From the NCBI GenBank assembly GCA_964520905.1, contig CAZFQL010000003.1:1-64000 (forward strand): 64,000 nt of DNA. The letters are read 5' to 3'. This stretch comes from JAGVIE01 sp964520905 (lineage in GTDB: Bacteria; Bacteroidota; Ignavibacteria; UBA10030; SZUA-254). Positions 8,587 through 18,951 of the stretch are shown here, piece by piece. The number at the start of each line of letters is the position of its first letter. The first letter of the stretch is position 1. The position numbers were made by a program, and so were the translations under genes. The notes beneath the pieces were generated by a model that saw only the letters and a program-made list of their open reading frames with translations, searched no databases and had not been told where the DNA came from.

Positions 8587-9494
8587 ACTGTTATCCGTTT
8601 GATGTTGAGCTTATCCAAATCCATCCTCCCGATTTTCATATCGGAGGCGATCTGAATATAACGCACACTTTCCGGTTTTATTCCGAAGAGTTTAGCCGCA
8701 GCAGTATCGACCGCAACGATATCAGTAGAAATCAATTGTGCCTTCATGGTAACAACATCTTCAATAGAGACACCACGCGGACCGTTTAATTTCATCACAT
8801 TGTAAGCATCCACGATGTTCAAATCCGGTTTGCGGTATGTTGCAAAATCTGCAATACACTGGTGGAGATCGTTGCGATGCCAGTATTTTCTATCCCAGAC
8901 ATTGCCCATAAGGTTCTTCATCGCGATTGTCAGATTAGTCCCGCTGTGGTTTTTGAGAATCGGAACATTGATGAATACATCGGCACCAAGAATTAACTCG
9001 TGCTCTTTAGCAGAGGTGAGCGTTTTACCGTTCGGAATTTTAACATCGTGGTAATAACTTTCGCTGCTGCCGGGGGCAATTTTTCCACCAGCATCCTTAA
9101 CTGCTCGTTCGATTCCACTGTTTTTGTAACATCGCTGCCATTCGTCGCAAGTGTTATCAACAACGTGGACATCTTTTGCACCTGCATCAAGGCAGTGCTT
9201 AATAATTCGAGAAACTAATTTTGGATTAGTGTCACCAGCACGCTCAGGGGAGACGTCCCAGCCGATGTTTGGCTTCACGACAACCTTCTGTCCCTTTTTA
9301 ACAAATGTTTTCATCCCGCCAAGCGCTTCGATTCCTTTATCGAACATGACATCCGGCTCACCGCCTTTGATTGCGACGAGATCGAAAGGAGTGGGCGTGT
9401 AAGCAAATAATTCATCATACTTCCCAAATGTTAAATATGATCCAACCGTCAGCGAGGTAACCATGCTTTTCTTGAAAAATGTCCGTCGATCCAT
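8583..9494 (-). CDS. DUF362 domain protein with Tat-like signal
   Basis: The chosen ATG at 9494 gives MDRRTFFKKSMVTSL, a Tat-like leader, with GGAG just upstream; an upstream TTG at 9506 lies inside that ribosome site. After the leader comes a DUF362 domain (residues 35-300) with VVVKPNIGWD, DNTCDEW and VPILKNHSGTNLTIAMKN. The last of these is strongly conserved in the family. DUF362 proteins are often found with 4Fe-4S proteins and are thought to be iron-sulfur or redox proteins; the exact role is unknown. The gene leads the operon with the polyferredoxin. A second, much larger DUF362 protein lies at 29060-31255. Confidence 0.85.
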   Translation of the reverse strand: MDRRTFFKKSMVTSLTVGSYLTFGKYDELFAYTPTPFDLVAIKGGEPDVMFDKGIEALGGMKTFVKKGQKVVVKPNIGWDVSPERAGDTNPKLVSRIIKHCLDAGAKDVHVVDNTCDEWQRCYKNSGIERAVKDAGGKIAPGSSESYYHDVKIPNGKTLTSAKEHELILGADVFINVPILKNHSGTNLTIAMKNLMGNVWDRKYWHRNDLHQCIADFATYRKPDLNIVDAYNVMKLNGPRGVSIEDVVTMKAQLISTDIVAVDTAAAKLFGIKPESVRYIQIASDMKIGRMDLDKLNIKRITV

Positions 9495-9600
9495 GAATTT
9501 CTCCAATTATTTTGATGCTAGATGATTTGTTTCATTATCTATAATTTACACTTGTCATTGATTTTGTCAAAAAAGATTATTGAAATCTCACAAATCATTT

Positions 9601-9815
9601 AACTGATGTTACGCATATTATTTTTTTCACGCTCTTTGTCTGAATTTGATTAGCCCCGAACTTTAGTTCGGGGTAACAATATACCAATAAAAAGAGGGTT
9701 TCAACCCCGCCGATGTTGGCGGGACTAAAGCCAAATTTGTTTTTGAGTTTTTTATCCCCACGATAAATCGTGGGGCTATTAATATGTATCTTGGTACCAT
9801 TGTGTAACATCAGTT
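9601..9815. mobile_element. MITE copy 2 (about 215 bp)
   Basis: Second copy of the element at 6799-7012, with the same three hairpins in the same order and orientation. The termini are a good inverted pair (AACTGATGTTACGCA, TGTGTAACATCAGTT), flanked by ATTT on both sides, a possible 4-bp target duplication. The right end overlaps the stop codon of the peptidase gene at 9814-9816: the terminal TAAC supplies the TAA. The 71-codon ORF across it is not a gene. Confidence 0.88.
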
Positions 9816-12027
9816 ATTTAAATAAGTTTTCAGGAAATTCTTTTTCGAGTAAATATTTATAATAGAAACGGTACGTTTCGTTTCTCAGGTGGGTTGCTTT
9901 CGGTCCACCCCAGCCGTGTCTGCCGCCGGGATAAATCATAAGCTCGAAATGCTTTTTCGTATTCTGGAGTTTATCAACAAACTGGAGGATATTCTGCATG
10001 TGAACATTATCGTCCATCGTACCGTGGATAATGGACAGCATTCCTTTATATCGATCTGCATACGTCATTACCGACGAATTTTTATAACCCTCAGTATTAT
10101 CCACAGGTGTGTCCATATATCTTTCAGTGTAGTGTGAATCGTACAAGCGGAAGTCTGTAACAGAGTAATCTGCAATGCCGTGTGTGAAATAATCTGCACC
10201 ATAAGTTAGCGCCATGCAAGTCACGTAACCACCATAACTTCCGCCGGTGATACAGATTTTTGTTGTATCGACAAATGGTTTCTCTCGCAACCATTTTACT
10301 ATCTCGATGTAATCGTTTATTTCCCATTTTCCTAAGTTTCTGTGCATAAGGGCTGCGCCTTCTTTTCCAAAATGCGCGGATCCCCGATGATCCATCGTAA
10401 CCTGAATAACGTCTTCCAAAGCAAGCCACTGCGACCTGATTCCCTTCCACGAATTTGAGACATCATTTGATCCCGGGCCGCCGTAAACACTGATAAGGAC
10501 AGGATATTTTTTATTTTCATTAAAGTTATGGGGCAACGTCCAGATTACAGGCAGATTATATCCATCAGAGGTTTTCACACTGAATATTTCGGGCTTGGCA
10601 AGATCATACTTTTCTAATTCCTCAGTGCTACTATCACCTAAGTCTTTTACAAATTTTCCACCAGCGGTGTATAAAGTCGTCTTAGATGGTGTTGTGATAT
10701 TAGAATATGTTGCAATGAAATACTTCCCCTTAGGTGATGTGACGATAGAATTAGTGTAATCGCCTGAAGTCAATTTTTTTAAGTTCTTGCCATTAAGATT
10801 TATGCTGTAGAAATCGGTATTTGTGGTGATTTCTTTTCGAGCGGTGAAATATATGACACTATTATCTTCGTTTATAAGCCGCAAATCAACAACGCCCCAT
10901 TGCCCGTTGGTTATTTTGTTTATAAGTTTTCCGTCAAGTCCGTATAGGTATAAATGACTCCAGCCGTCTTTATCGCTCTTGATGATAAACCTTTTATTAT
11001 CTTTCAAAAAATGAATCGATTCGAACCAGTCAACCCAGGATTTCTGGTGTTCAATATAAATCTGTTTCTTCTTGCCTGTTTCAGAATCGATTGAATACAA
11101 TATCAAAGTGTCCTGCTCTCGATTCATCCATTGGCAAATGAGTTGTTTGCCATCCGGTGTCCAGAATGGTGTGCCAAAATATTGATCATCCTTTTCATTG
11201 AAGTCTGTCCAGATGATGTTGTTGCTTGGCATCGAAATCGTTCCGATCCTAACTTCTGGATTTGGATCGCCGGCTTTGGGATAGCGGGTATTTTCAATTG
11301 AGCCGTGAACACCTTCCGCGTTAAAAATTGGAAACACCGGCACTTTCGATTCATCGAAACGGAAAAATACAAGCCGTTTACTATCAGGCGACCACCAGAA
11401 AGCCCGGTAACGCGACGGCCTGCCGAATATCTCTTCATAATAAACCCATGCCGCCCAGCCGTTATAAACAACATCCGATGCGTCGTTTGTATATTGAAAT
11501 TCTTTTCCTGTGTTAATATCGACGGCGAACAAATTATTATCTCGTGTGAATGCAACATAGTTTCCGTCGGGGGAGAGTGTCGGATTTTTCTCTTCCGATG
11601 CAGTCTGTGTGAGTCGTTTAAATTCTTTTGTTACCGTGTTGAAGAAATAGAGATCTTTATCTTTTGAATAGATAAGCTTGTCGTACTTTTCGGTGTGCGA
11701 AACAGGAGTGTTCGGATCGATGGTAGTATCAATAATAGAACGGTACTGATCCAGATTCCTGTAAAGCTCCTCGTTTCCGCTCTTGACGTCAATTGAATAG
11801 AGCTTTTCTTTTTCATCGGTTGCTTTTTTCTTTGATTCGAGGTAATGATCGTCATCTGACCAGCCATCAATGTTCGGTAAACTTTTCATAAGTTTCGGTT
11901 CGGCATTCTTAAAAATCTGGTCGAAGGTTAATTTCTTTTTCTCCTGCGCATTCGAACATAGAACAAATACTCCGAGAATTAAGAAGCAAACGGATAAGGC
12001 GCGATGGAATGGATAAGCTTGGTGCAT
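9814..12027 (-). CDS. S9 family (dipeptidyl-peptidase IV-like) secreted peptidase
   Basis: 737 residues with a signal peptide (about 1-27, ending in SNAQEKK). Residues 40-460 form the DPP-IV beta-propeller, and 480-730 the alpha/beta-hydrolase. Ser597 in GGSYGGY is the nucleophile; the acid is in HGTMDDNVH and the histidine in GGRHGW. The YYEEIFGRPSRYRAFWWSPD stretch holds the Glu pair that binds the substrate N-terminus in DPP-IV. It should remove X-Pro or similar dipeptides in the periplasm. The stop codon is provided by the adjacent MITE end, so the original C-terminus may have been slightly different. It appears to be transcribed alone. Confidence 0.92.
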   Translation of the reverse strand: MHQAYPFHRALSVCFLILGVFVLCSNAQEKKKLTFDQIFKNAEPKLMKSLPNIDGWSDDDHYLESKKKATDEKEKLYSIDVKSGNEELYRNLDQYRSIIDTTIDPNTPVSHTEKYDKLIYSKDKDLYFFNTVTKEFKRLTQTASEEKNPTLSPDGNYVAFTRDNNLFAVDINTGKEFQYTNDASDVVYNGWAAWVYYEEIFGRPSRYRAFWWSPDSKRLVFFRFDESKVPVFPIFNAEGVHGSIENTRYPKAGDPNPEVRIGTISMPSNNIIWTDFNEKDDQYFGTPFWTPDGKQLICQWMNREQDTLILYSIDSETGKKKQIYIEHQKSWVDWFESIHFLKDNKRFIIKSDKDGWSHLYLYGLDGKLINKITNGQWGVVDLRLINEDNSVIYFTARKEITTNTDFYSINLNGKNLKKLTSGDYTNSIVTSPKGKYFIATYSNITTPSKTTLYTAGGKFVKDLGDSSTEELEKYDLAKPEIFSVKTSDGYNLPVIWTLPHNFNENKKYPVLISVYGGPGSNDVSNSWKGIRSQWLALEDVIQVTMDHRGSAHFGKEGAALMHRNLGKWEINDYIEIVKWLREKPFVDTTKICITGGSYGGYVTCMALTYGADYFTHGIADYSVTDFRLYDSHYTERYMDTPVDNTEGYKNSSVMTYADRYKGMLSIIHGTMDDNVHMQNILQFVDKLQNTKKHFELMIYPGGRHGWGGPKATHLRNETYRFYYKYLLEKEFPENLFK

Positions 12028-12208
12028 GATAATTCTCTTATTTTAGTTTTAAGATGATAGTTCGGAGACTAATTTCACAAATACTCGCGTTTGGTTTTTC
12101 GGGTAACAAAAATTACAACCTTTCGATTTAATATGCAATACTTCATTCAAATTCCTAAATTGTTGAGGAACTTACACCGGAAACACAGTGTTTTATTGAT
12201 ACAAGTTA

Positions 12209-12679
12209 ATGAATAAGCGGAAAATTATGAAGAACAATCCTTATATTAGAATAATATTAATAATTGTAAGTATTTCGGCTATCTTTGTTGAAACCGATTT
12301 TGCACAGAAAACGAAAATGAAATATAATAAATTATCCCCGGAAGAAGAACGTGTTATTCTCCGCAAAGGAACGGAAATGCCGTTCACCGGAAAATACACG
12401 GACTACAGAGAGAAGGGAATGTATGTCTGCCGCCGATGTAACGCCCCGCTGTATCGTTCCAATGACAAGTTCGATTCACACTGCGGTTGGCCCAGTTTCG
12501 ATGATGAAATTCCCGGCGCAGTGAAGCGTATCCCCGATCCGGATGGTATTCGAACGGAAATTATTTGTGCAAAATGTGGTGCACATTTAGGGCATGTGTT
12601 CCTTGGAGAGGGGCTGACTCCAAAGGATGTTCGTCATTGTGTCAACTCTATATCGCTGGATTTCATTCCGGCAAAATAA
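12209..12679 (+). CDS. msrB: Peptide-methionine (R)-S-oxide reductase, exported
   Basis: 156 residues. An N-terminal hydrophobic segment (about 13-33) sends the enzyme to the periplasm; the ATG at 12227 is an alternative start. The MsrB fold follows. Zinc is bound by C74/C77 (CRRC) and C120/C123 (CAKC). The catalytic Cys is C144 in RHCVNS, and C92 in SHCGWPSF is a likely resolving Cys. It reduces the R form of methionine sulfoxide in damaged proteins, which suits a cell with many exported proteins. It appears to be a single-gene transcript. Confidence 0.92.
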   Translation: MNKRKIMKNNPYIRIILIIVSISAIFVETDFAQKTKMKYNKLSPEEERVILRKGTEMPFTGKYTDYREKGMYVCRRCNAPLYRSNDKFDSHCGWPSFDDEIPGAVKRIPDPDGIRTEIICAKCGAHLGHVFLGEGLTPKDVRHCVNSISLDFIPAK

Positions 12680-13034
12680 AGTTCATATAGCTAACCAATC
12701 CCAATTGATGACCCGTTAAAAATAATTTCCTAATACAAGTGTCAATACGCGTCAATTTTACTGTCGAGAGGTTTTCTTTATGCTCGTTTTATTTTCTAAG
12801 AAAAATTTAACAGATAAATCAATCACACATCCTTGATTCTATCCGGAATCTTGCTTATTTTTAATAAATATGAGTTTCCTAACTGATGAAGCAGAGATAA
12901 TCAATCTATACGGCAATCAACAGCCGAGATAATATTTTCAGAAGAACAAGCCATCGAAGATTAATAATTGATGGCTTTTATTATATCCCATCAAAAAAAA
13001 TATTGAATCCATTCTTAAATCCTCAAAGATAATT
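12680..13034. other. Intergenic region upstream of the giant T9SS gene
   Basis: AT-rich, with no ORF I trust. It holds one terminator-like hairpin (12949-12986) and presumably the promoter of the gene at 13035. I see no recognisable operator or riboswitch. Confidence 0.6.
12949..12986 (+). terminator. Terminator-like hairpin
   Basis: A 7-bp stem AGCCATC / GATGGCT with a 14-base loop, followed by TTTTATTAT. It lies only about 50 bases before a start codon, so it could end readthrough from msrB or act as a leader structure. Confidence 0.55.
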
Positions 13035-16000
13035 ATGAAGAAAATTAGTTTACCATTTTTTTATATAGCGTGCTTAAGCTTAATAATATTCTCTATCCCT
13101 TTGTTCGCACAGACAAAGTTGAGTGACACACAGATCGGCATTCCACAAGCTGGAGCGATCGGAGTAACCCGCACAACCGATGATATCATGCTGATGGAGC
13201 GATCCACGGCTGCGTTGCAGCTAAATCGTCCGCCGAGGCTTTCCGTGGAACATGAAGTCGAGCGCGAGGACCTACCACAGAATCCGGAATCGCCGGAAGT
13301 CGATCGTTTTCCCGCAGGTGATCCGTCTGGTAAAAGTCAGCCTCAGATCAATTCGATAACAAGTCCACAAACACTGGGACTTACTTTTCTCGGCGCGACC
13401 CTTGCTGATGCCAATGCATTCCCGCCCGACGTGATGGGTACGGTTGGACCGACGCAATTTATTGTAGCTATCAATGGACGAATCAGATCATTTAATAAAA
13501 CGACTGGCGTAGCAGATGGTGTTCTCAATGCCGACATGGATGTTTTTTTCTCAACAGTAATGAGCACTCAGAGTGGTACTTTTACTTCCGATCCTCGTAT
13601 TCGTTATGACCGAATCACAGGACGATGGTTCGTTATAATCATTGATGTACCTGCCGGTACCGGCGCTGTTGCAAATCGATTGCTTGTAGCTGTAAGTAAC
13701 TCTGCTACAATTACAGGAAGCACGGTTTGGACGTATTTCTATTTCACTCCGAATGCCAGCCAGTTTGCAGACTATCCCACACTCGGCATCGATAAGAACG
13801 CTCTATATATAGGCTTCAATATGTTCACATTATCAGGAAGCTACGCTGGCACAATAGGATACGTTGTTAAAAAAAGTTCTATTCTCGCTTCCGGACCTAT
13901 TGTAGCAACATCACTCGGTACATTTGCGACTTCTTCTGGGGCTGGACCCTTTACACCACAAGGAATTGATAATTTTGATACAACCGCAACTGAAGGGTAT
14001 TTTATAGGATGTGATAATGCGAGTTACGGATTGCTCCAGATTCGTCGTGTGAGTAATCCCGGTGGAACACCAACAGTATCCGGCAATCTTTCTATAACTG
14101 TTCCTACAACGTCTGCTTCCAAACTGGTGCCCCACCTTGGTAATACAGGCGGAACAAGTGGTTATTTAGATGCGCTCGATGATCGTTTGTTCGCGGCAGT
14201 TATACGAAACGGTCGGCTTTGGACAGCGCATAACATTAGTGTGAATAGTTCGGGTGTTGCATCGTCCGGCGATAGGAACGGTTCACGATGGTACGAGATT
14301 GGAAGTCTTACGACTACTCCTTCTTTAATCCAATCCGGTACTGTGTACGATAATAGCAGCAACGTACGAAACTATTGGATTCCCTCGGTCAGTATTTCAG
14401 GGCAAGGACATATAGCTATGGGATTCAGCACAGCAGGAACAAACGAAAGAATCAATGGAGGCACTGTTGGTCGGTTAGGGACAGATGTAACCGGTACGAT
14501 GCAAACACCGGTTCTTTACACATCAAGTTCTACTGCGTACAATCCAGCGAGTGATCCCGGAGACGCGACTTATGGTCGTAGATGGGGTGATTATTCCTAC
14601 ACAAGTGTGGATCCGAATGACGATATGACTATGTGGACTATACAGGAATATTGCAGTTCAACCGATAATTGGGGCGTGCAAGTGGTTAAACTTATCGCTC
14701 CTTCGCCGGCAACCGTGGCGAGCGCATCACCTTCTTCTGTAAATACTAACACATCGAATATAAACGTTACCATTACCGGGACATCGTCCAGTGGTTCAGC
14801 TTTCTTCGATCCGGGATCGGCTTTTCCAAATCGACTATCAGCCGCTATCAATGGAAGCGGCGTTACGGTCAATAGTGTAACATACACCGATGCAACACAT
14901 CTTACAATAAACATCTCTGTTGCAGCAGGCGCTACTGCCGGTGCCCGTACAATTACCGTCACTAATCCTGATGGACAATCAACAACAAGCGCAACAGGAA
15001 TATTGACAATCAATAATATAAGCTGTCCGACCATTACCATGACTCCGACGACGCTGCCTGATGCAGCAGCCGGGTCGGCATACAGTCAGACCATTACTGC
15101 AAGTGGTGGTGCATCTCCATACACATATACACTCACAAGCGGATCATTGCCCGGCGGAATTACTCTTTCCACGGCAGGGCTAATCTCCGGTACAACATCG
15201 TACGGCGGAACATTCAACTTTACTATTACTGCAACCGATAACAACACTTGCACCGGATTGCAGGCTTACACATTAACAGTTACTGGATGTCCCCAAATTA
15301 CTGTAGCGCCGAGCTCGCTTCCGAGTGGTACAATCGGTACAGCATATTCACAAACGATTAGTGCGAGCGGAGGGACTTCTCCCTATTCCTACAGTGTTAC
15401 TGCCGGAGCGTTGCCGGCTGGTTTGGCGTTAGTTGGTAGTACTGGAGTAATTTCAGGTACTCCGATCGTTTCGGGCACATCTAATTTCACTATTACTGCA
15501 ACCGATGCAAATACCTGCACAGCAAGTCAAGCATACAGCATAGTGATAAATTGTGCAACCATTACTCTCAGTCCCACCACACTTCCAAGCGGAACAACAA
15601 ATGTTGCTTACAGTCAAACTATCACGGCGACGGGAGGAACCGCGCCATATACATTTGCAGTTACAAGCGGAATACTTCCTACCGGTCTGACGTTATCGAC
15701 CGGTGGAGTTCTTTCCGGAACTCCTACTGTAGCAGGTACATCGAGCATTACAATAACTGCTACTGATGCCAATGCTTGCACAGGAAGTCGGGCATATACA
15801 CTTACTATTACTGCTCCATCAAGCTCGTCCACAAGTTTAACCACGCTCGGTGTGGCGTACTCACAAGATTTCAATACTCTTATAATAACCGGAACAGATT
15901 CTATAAAAAATCTTCCTACGGGATGGACTGCAAATGAAACTGGAACAAATGCAAACACAACATATTCTGCTGGTACAGGTTCGTCGAACTCCGGTGATAC

Positions 16001-18821
16001 ATGGAGCTACGGTCCATCATCAAATACAGACCGTGCGTTTGGTGGATTACTGAGCAGCAATCTTGTCTCTACGATTGGTGCGAATTTTACAAACAATACC
16101 GGATCCTCGATTACAAGTCTCGATATTTCCTACTATGGGGAAGAATGGAGATTGGGCACACGTAGTAGGTTCGATACGCTTAAGTTCCAGTACAGTTTTG
16201 ATGCAACAAGTCTAACGACAGGTACGTGGACATCTGTGAATTCACTTAATTACATTACAACGGATACATCTGGAGTAGCCGGAGTACGCGATGGAAATAC
16301 AATTCGAAGTTCTATTATCGGCACGATTTCCGGGTTAAACATTTCAAATAGTTCGATCTTCTGGATCAAGTGGGTGGATGCCAACGCGACAGGTTCGGAC
16401 GATGGACTTGCAGTTGACGATTTCTTGCTGACACCTCAGGGTGCAGCACCAACGAACCCAAGTGTAGTTGGAACAGCAAATCCATCAACAGTTGTAGCAG
16501 GGAACTTAATTTTATTAACAGCAACTGTAACACCCGGTACAAATCCAACCAGCACAGGAATTGGCTTAACGGGAAACCTGAGTTCAATCGGTGGTTCAGC
16601 GTCGCAATTGTTTTACGATGACGGAACACATGGAGATGTAACAGGAAGCGATAATATCTTCTCGTATCAGATGACTGTTTCGGTTAGCACAACACCGGGA
16701 TCGAAGAGCTTACGTGTTTATGTAACTGATGCACAGGCAAGGGTTGACAGTACTGACATCTCTCTCACAGTTAATGCACCATCGACAAACCCAAGTGTAG
16801 TTGGAACAGCAAATCCATCGACAGTAGTTGCGGGTAACACAACATTACTTACAGCTACAGTAACGCCGGGTAGTAATCCAACCAGCACGGGAATTGGCGT
16901 AACGGGGAACCTGAATTCAATCGGTGGTTTAGCATCGCAGTTGTTTTATGATGATGGGACTCATGGCGATATAACTGTGAGTGATAATATTTTCTCTTAT
17001 CAGACAGCTGTATCGGTAGGAACGATACCCGGACTGAAATCATTGCGTGTTTATGTAACTGATGCACAGAGCAGAACCGATAGCACGAACATCTCGCTTA
17101 CAGTAAATTCGCAAACTTGCCCGACCGTGACGCTGTCCCCCTCGACGCTTCCGAATGGCTTTATCGGAATAAGCTATAATCAAAGTATAACTTCAACCGG
17201 AGGGAAAATCCCTTACACTTATGCGGTAACAGCAGGTATATTGACAAGCGGTCTCTCTCTGCCTTCTACAGGTGAACTTTCCGGTACACCATCATCTTTA
17301 GGAAGCTCAACATTCACTATAACAGCAACCGACAGCAATGGATGCTCGGGCAGTAATGAATATACACTCCAGGTATCATGCCCGACTATAATAATCAATC
17401 CGGTAGAACTTACTGGTGACTCGGTTGGTAAAACATTCAGCCAAATTTTAAATGCCACAGGAGGAACAGCGCCGTATTCTTTTGTAGTTACTGGTGGAGC
17501 ACTTCCAGATAGTCTTGAGTTATCTCCATCGGGAATTCTCGCAGGAAAACTCAAAGTTGCGGGTAATTATAATTTTACTGTGAATGTGACCGACGCAAAT
17601 GGATGTACGGCAAATAAATCATATTCTCTAAATGTGTATGAATTTACGTTCGGAATTCAAGTGCCGGTTACCGCGACTTGGAATCTTCTGTCAAATCCGG
17701 TCACAGGTTCGAATGATTTAGTAAGCATTCTTTTCCCGACGGCGGTCAGCGAAGCATTCGCCTTTACACTTGGAGGATACCTCGCGGGCGATCATATGAT
17801 TCCGGGCTTTGGTTATTGGCTGAAGTTTAATTCAGCCGATACGGCATTTATCGCAGGGTTACCCATCGAAGATGATACAGTTGATGTGAATGCGGGATGG
17901 AACTTAATCGGTTCGATTTCCCAGAGCATTCCGGTAAGCGGCGTCTCAGGATTAGGAACCACCATTATATCCGATCTCTTTGGATATAATAATATCTATT
18001 CAGCGCTCGACACAATCAAGACTGGGACAGCTTTCTGGGTAAAAGTAGATGTTGCTGGAAATTTACGACTCTCTCGTTCACTAGGTCTAGCGGGAATAAA
18101 TACGACGCAATCACAATCTGATAAAAAATATGAGATGCTCGATCATCTTGAGTTTGTAGACGCAAGAGGATTGCGTCAGTCATTATATTTCGGGAGCAAA
18201 GAAAATCGGACATCTGCTAACCAACACTTCGAATTGCCACCGACACCGCCTACTGGCGCGTTCGATGTTCGATTTGCATCTCAGCAAATGGTGGAAGTAT
18301 TTTCATCTCAGTTCCAGAAATCTCAGAAGCAATCGATTATCATTTCATCTGAAGCGTATCCCATCACTGTCAAGTGGGAAGTCTCACCCAATACGAGTCA
18401 GCGATACAAGCTCCAGATTCAGAACTGGAAGAAAATTGTAAAGGATGTACACTTGAATGGGATTGGTAGTATCAGATTGGAGAATTCAGAAATTAAAAAA
18501 CTGGATCTTGTTTTGCGTAACAATAGCAACATTCCATCGCGGTTCGCATTACATCAAAACTATCCCAATCCATTCAATCCGATTACAACCATAGAATACC
18601 AATTGCCGGTTGAGAGCAAAGTATCTGTGAAAATCTTCAATGTGCTGGGTCAGGTTATACAGGTATTAAAGGATGAAATACAGTCTGCAGGTTACGAATC
18701 GGTCGATTGGAATGCGAGTGATATTGCAAGCGGATTGTACTTTTATAAATTGGAAGCGACAAGCACCTCAGACCCGAACATACGATTCACGCAAATAAGG
18801 AAAATGCTTCTGTTGAAGTAA
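13035..18821 (+). CDS. Giant multidomain secreted protein with T9SS sorting domain
   Basis: 1928 residues. Signal peptide at 1-25. Residues 90-555 form a large domain with repeated aromatic strands (RWFVIIIDVPAGTG, GRRWGDYSYTSVDP). At 555-660 is an Ig/TIG-like domain. Three putative-Ig (He_PIG-type) repeats lie at about 663-925, each with LPSG, YSQTI and GVLSGTP-like signatures, and two more at about 1361-1535. A jelly-roll-like module (935-1135) precedes two near-identical 111-residue repeats (1140-1362). A GWNLIGS module (1542-1680) is shared with the protein at 29060. The end (1837-1928) is the T9SS sorting domain with YPNPFNP. The likely role is cell-surface adhesion or substrate binding; no catalytic residues are evident. 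Confidence 0.9.
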   Translation: MKKISLPFFYIACLSLIIFSIPLFAQTKLSDTQIGIPQAGAIGVTRTTDDIMLMERSTAALQLNRPPRLSVEHEVEREDLPQNPESPEVDRFPAGDPSGKSQPQINSITSPQTLGLTFLGATLADANAFPPDVMGTVGPTQFIVAINGRIRSFNKTTGVADGVLNADMDVFFSTVMSTQSGTFTSDPRIRYDRITGRWFVIIIDVPAGTGAVANRLLVAVSNSATITGSTVWTYFYFTPNASQFADYPTLGIDKNALYIGFNMFTLSGSYAGTIGYVVKKSSILASGPIVATSLGTFATSSGAGPFTPQGIDNFDTTATEGYFIGCDNASYGLLQIRRVSNPGGTPTVSGNLSITVPTTSASKLVPHLGNTGGTSGYLDALDDRLFAAVIRNGRLWTAHNISVNSSGVASSGDRNGSRWYEIGSLTTTPSLIQSGTVYDNSSNVRNYWIPSVSISGQGHIAMGFSTAGTNERINGGTVGRLGTDVTGTMQTPVLYTSSSTAYNPASDPGDATYGRRWGDYSYTSVDPNDDMTMWTIQEYCSSTDNWGVQVVKLIAPSPATVASASPSSVNTNTSNINVTITGTSSSGSAFFDPGSAFPNRLSAAINGSGVTVNSVTYTDATHLTINISVAAGATAGARTITVTNPDGQSTTSATGILTINNISCPTITMTPTTLPDAAAGSAYSQTITASGGASPYTYTLTSGSLPGGITLSTAGLISGTTSYGGTFNFTITATDNNTCTGLQAYTLTVTGCPQITVAPSSLPSGTIGTAYSQTISASGGTSPYSYSVTAGALPAGLALVGSTGVISGTPIVSGTSNFTITATDANTCTASQAYSIVINCATITLSPTTLPSGTTNVAYSQTITATGGTAPYTFAVTSGILPTGLTLSTGGVLSGTPTVAGTSSITITATDANACTGSRAYTLTITAPSSSSTSLTTLGVAYSQDFNTLIITGTDSIKNLPTGWTANETGTNANTTYSAGTGSSNSGDTWSYGPSSNTDRAFGGLLSSNLVSTIGANFTNNTGSSITSLDISYYGEEWRLGTRSRFDTLKFQYSFDATSLTTGTWTSVNSLNYITTDTSGVAGVRDGNTIRSSIIGTISGLNISNSSIFWIKWVDANATGSDDGLAVDDFLLTPQGAAPTNPSVVGTANPSTVVAGNLILLTATVTPGTNPTSTGIGLTGNLSSIGGSASQLFYDDGTHGDVTGSDNIFSYQMTVSVSTTPGSKSLRVYVTDAQARVDSTDISLTVNAPSTNPSVVGTANPSTVVAGNTTLLTATVTPGSNPTSTGIGVTGNLNSIGGLASQLFYDDGTHGDITVSDNIFSYQTAVSVGTIPGLKSLRVYVTDAQSRTDSTNISLTVNSQTCPTVTLSPSTLPNGFIGISYNQSITSTGGKIPYTYAVTAGILTSGLSLPSTGELSGTPSSLGSSTFTITATDSNGCSGSNEYTLQVSCPTIIINPVELTGDSVGKTFSQILNATGGTAPYSFVVTGGALPDSLELSPSGILAGKLKVAGNYNFTVNVTDANGCTANKSYSLNVYEFTFGIQVPVTATWNLLSNPVTGSNDLVSILFPTAVSEAFAFTLGGYLAGDHMIPGFGYWLKFNSADTAFIAGLPIEDDTVDVNAGWNLIGSISQSIPVSGVSGLGTTIISDLFGYNNIYSALDTIKTGTAFWVKVDVAGNLRLSRSLGLAGINTTQSQSDKKYEMLDHLEFVDARGLRQSLYFGSKENRTSANQHFELPPTPPTGAFDVRFASQQMVEVFSSQFQKSQKQSIIISSEAYPITVKWEVSPNTSQRYKLQIQNWKKIVKDVHLNGIGSIRLENSEIKKLDLVLRNNSNIPSRFALHQNYPNPFNPITTIEYQLPVESKVSVKIFNVLGQVIQVLKDEIQSAGYESVDWNASDIASGLYFYKLEATSTSDPNIRFTQIRKMLLLK
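16455..17120 (+). repeat. Two tandem 333-bp repeats inside the giant T9SS gene
   Basis: Units 16455-16787 and 16788-17120 each encode 111 residues that start NPSVVGTANPSTVVAGN and contain QLFYDDGTHGD. They differ at a modest number of positions, so the duplication is fairly recent or kept similar by conversion. The unit looks like an Ig-type beta-sandwich. Confidence 0.85.
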
Positions 18822-18845
18822 ATAATTACCTGTATCGTATTAGTA

Positions 18846-18886
18846 ATCGTCCCGACAAAACTGGGTTTGTCGGGACGATCTGTTTT
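18846..18886 (+). terminator. Strong rho-independent terminator
   Basis: A perfect 14-bp stem (ATCGTCCCGACAAA with its complement) and a 6-base loop, followed by CTGTTTT. It ends the giant T9SS gene. Confidence 0.9.
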
Positions 18887-18951
18887 AAGAAGAGAAATTC
18901 AATCCGCGCTGGTAGATATGAAATGCAACTCGTGGAAGAAACAAAACCGAC

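Noticed and set aside
9595..9810. 71-codon ORF on the minus strand
   Set aside because: It lies wholly inside the MITE and its sequence is that of the hairpins.
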